DNA from: Marinilabilia rubra | GTDB lineage: Bacteria; Bacteroidota; Bacteroidia; Bacteroidales; Marinilabiliaceae | Assembly (NCBI RefSeq): GCF_003121985.1 | Contig: NZ_QEWP01000003.1 | Coordinates: forward strand, 310,001 to 374,000 | DNA length: 64,000 nucleotides | Direction of reading: 5' to 3' | Shown here: positions 62,110-64,000 of the stretch, piece by piece | Layout of the letters: each line of letters starts with the position of its first letter | How positions within the stretch are numbered: position 1 is the first letter of the stretch | Translations under genes and position numbers: made by a program | The notes under the pieces: model-generated | Seen by the model: only the letters and a program-made list of their open reading frames with translations | The model's database searches: none | Told to the model about the DNA's origin: nothing

Positions 62110-64000
62110 ATGAGACTAAAGATTACCTTGCTACTGCTTGTGCTGGCATCGGCCACGTTTGCACAAACACAGAAAGTAAACATCAAAGGATTTGGAGAGA
62201 TTTCAGCCACAAAGAAAGCTGACAACCAGTACGAATTAGACTTGAACAAATACGGCAACTTTATTGCCACCGGAACCCTCGATCCTTTGGCTGTTAAAAT
62301 TGAAACTACAATTGAAAACCTTCGGGAATTTCCCGGATACAAGCTTTATGAAAAACTGGACCTCCAGGAGATAGAGCTGAATATCGGGCAAAACGGCTTA
62401 ACGATTGATGCCAGCCTGGATACCAAAAAGAATTTCGGGGATCTTTGCAAAATGCTCAAAATCCCCAATCCCCAAATGGGTGTGAGCATCGCCGTAAGCA
62501 AGACAAAGTTTAAACTGGAAGGGGAACTGGATTTTGAAGACGACCCCATCATCATTAATGTGGTGCCCGATTTCTCCCGCTTCACACTCGAAAATTTGGG
62601 CGTGGAGGCTACCGCAGAAGCAGGAGAAGGCAATGCCGAATTGAGCCTGGGCTTTGCCGTTCAAACCCGCTGGAAGCCTACCCAATGGGATCCCGATATT
62701 CAGTCGGTCACCGAGTTTTCATACAACCTTACCACCAACGAATTATCAGCGGCTGCCTCTATGACTGATACCTGGAGCAACCCCATGCTCCTGAGCGAAC
62801 TATTGAAGCCTAATTCGGTAGAATTCAGCAACGTGGCTGCAGCCCTCGACTGGCCGGTAGGTGCCCCGGCTCCTTCAGGATTTGGATTCACCGTGGGAAA
62901 AGCCAAATTTTTCGACCTGGAATTCGGAGCCTTTCTTGCCATGACCCCTACCGACAAGAAGATTGCTATTCAGGCCGAAAGAAACCAGATTACAATGAAT
63001 GACTTTTCACGCATTCTGCGCAACGGTTTCGGACTGAAAGTGCCTGATTTATTCCCCGACAATGTATACATAAAAGATGTAGTAATTCTATACTCGCCCA
63101 CAGGTGGTGAAGTAGGAGAATTTGAGGTTCAGCAGGGGTTCATCCTTAAGGGAAAAGCCAATATTCTGGATGCAGCAACCGCTCAAATCCATTATTTTGC
63201 CAACCTTGAAGAGGGCTTCTTCATGGATTACAGAATTGAAGCAGACCTGAAAGAGGCGTTAATGAAAGAACTCAGGAAAGTGAAGCCTCTAGAACCTGTC
63301 ATGGACAAAGTCCTGAGCACTTTCCAGCTGCGCAAAGTACACACCCATCTTGAAGCCGGCATGGACCTGGATATGTCGGGTAGTACTGCCGTGGCATTCG
63401 ATGTTTTTGGGAAAAGCCACTCTTTTGATATGCAAGCCACTTTAAAACCCAAAGACATTATTGATGCGATCATCAGCAAGGTGAAGGAACAAGGTAAGGT
63501 TATGGAAATAGCCGGAAAAATTGCAGGTACCGTTGGCGATGCATCGCAAAAAGCTTATGGCATTGCCAGCAATGCTTTTAATAATGCCCGTAAAGAATTG
63601 GGAACCGTAGCCCGTCACACACATGGGAAAGAGGCGGCAAAGAGTGTTGGAAGTCTCATCACAAATGCGGTTAAAAACGGAGACATTAGCTGGGAAAATA
63701 AAAGCAAGACCAAATGTGATGAAGAGTGTGTGCCCAATCTGGCCCGCAACATGGCTCGTCCAATGCTGGAGGGAAACAACGACGCGGTTCTCTCCTTTTA
63801 CCGCGATGTTTATCCTGAGTTGACCCTAATCGAAGGAAGCAGCCCTGCAGAAACTTTGAATCTCAGAAAAGATCTGATTTGGGATAAATGGAACAAACTA
63901 ACCGAAAAGATTGATGAAGACTGGAAAAGTATTATTTATGACAAAACATACATCAGGTTTTATATCAAGCCAAGCAGCGCAACCAACGGCGGCAAGATAT
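62110..64000 (+). CDS. Large exported protein of unknown function, partial
   Basis: Open for 630 codons from the ATG at 62110 to the window edge with no stop. A signal peptide (about 1-19, KITLLLLVLASATFAQ) comes first. The next 430 residues are beta-rich with many short strands (DLNKYGNFIATGTLDPLAV, ISFSR-like repeats and KFFDLEFGAFLAM), followed by an Ala-rich helical region (SQKAYGIASNAFNNARKE, about 480-515). A Cys pair CDEEC occurs at about 537-541. No family is recognised. It is not preceded by another gene on its strand for 670 bp, so it starts a new unit. The C-terminal part lies outside the window. Confidence 0.8.
   Translation, partial: MRLKITLLLLVLASATFAQTQKVNIKGFGEISATKKADNQYELDLNKYGNFIATGTLDPLAVKIETTIENLREFPGYKLYEKLDLQEIELNIGQNGLTIDASLDTKKNFGDLCKMLKIPNPQMGVSIAVSKTKFKLEGELDFEDDPIIINVVPDFSRFTLENLGVEATAEAGEGNAELSLGFAVQTRWKPTQWDPDIQSVTEFSYNLTTNELSAAASMTDTWSNPMLLSELLKPNSVEFSNVAAALDWPVGAPAPSGFGFTVGKAKFFDLEFGAFLAMTPTDKKIAIQAERNQITMNDFSRILRNGFGLKVPDLFPDNVYIKDVVILYSPTGGEVGEFEVQQGFILKGKANILDAATAQIHYFANLEEGFFMDYRIEADLKEALMKELRKVKPLEPVMDKVLSTFQLRKVHTHLEAGMDLDMSGSTAVAFDVFGKSHSFDMQATLKPKDIIDAIISKVKEQGKVMEIAGKIAGTVGDASQKAYGIASNAFNNARKELGTVARHTHGKEAAKSVGSLITNAVKNGDISWENKSKTKCDEECVPNLARNMARPMLEGNNDAVLSFYRDVYPELTLIEGSSPAETLNLRKDLIWDKWNKLTEKIDEDWKSIIYDKTYIRFYIKPSSATNGGKI

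Overview
The window looks like chromosomal DNA of a Bacteroidota bacterium. The evidence is the promoter motif (TAnnTTTG at -7, in the best cases with TTTG/TTG about 19 bp upstream), the weak Shine-Dalgarno sites, and the families present: DUF4270, DUF4252, PspC pairs with a PadR regulator, LytTR regulators and PD40 repeat proteins. ThiH (radical SAM, oxygen sensitive) and formate-tetrahydrofolate ligase suggest an anaerobic or facultative member of the Bacteroidales/Marinilabiliales type. That placement is an inference. No tRNA, rRNA, CRISPR array, phage or complete insertion sequence was seen.

Layout. 1-1546: ribosomal genes rplM-rpsI-rpsB (minus). 1984-2717: a truncated deaminase remnant and the alkyladenine DNA glycosylase gene. 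2718-3921: long gap holding a 21-bp tandem repeat that encodes a cysteine heptad peptide on the minus strand. 3922-7207: ABC ATPase, permease, GntR regulator, GIN-like protein and membrane protein, behind a well-formed promoter with two dyads. 7315-10338: an outer-membrane protein and two cation diffusion facilitators. 10518-11494: an antitoxin, a toxin gene broken by a stop codon, and yqaA. 11919-19974: CAP protein, MFS transporter, a MITE-like element, FMN-binding lipoprotein, fhs, a DUF255 protein and a DUF2892 protein. 21090-22892: typA. 23415-27575: PadR/PspC envelope-stress cluster. 27585-30829: RsbU-type phosphatase, efp and a DUF3108 protein. 30914-35607: macB-type permease, ATPase, macA and tolC. 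35860-43956: Cys/Lys-rich exported peptide, LytS/LytTR pair with a Kelch lipoprotein, DUF4270 lipoprotein with a beta-barrel, and a TPR-PD40-SPOR protein. 44214-46670: orphan PAS/receptor-tip protein and a polysaccharide deacetylase. 47056-53581: TPP riboswitch and thiS-thiC-thiE-like-thiE-thiG-thiH-thiF. 53767-59340: two signalling sets (receiver plus hybrid kinase; NarX/NarL type) and a small membrane protein. 60269-61438: an AAA ATPase gene lying between two copies of a roughly 400-bp intergenic repeat block. 62110-64000: start of a large exported protein of unknown function.

How it works together. The clearest pathway is thiamine synthesis: ThiF adenylates ThiS, ThiH supplies dehydroglycine, ThiG builds the thiazole, ThiC builds the pyrimidine and ThiE joins them, all under a TPP riboswitch. 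The envelope is the other theme: tripartite efflux, several surface lipoproteins and barrels, and four regulator or kinase sets. Intergenic DNA is unusually rich in dispersed repeat families, several of them palindromic, which explain most of the gene-free stretches. The items most worth a second look are the cysteine heptad ORF, the MITE with an exact 8-bp target duplication, the broken toxin, the GntR operators, and the repeat-bracketed ATPase. I found no clearly new multi-gene defence or metabolic system.
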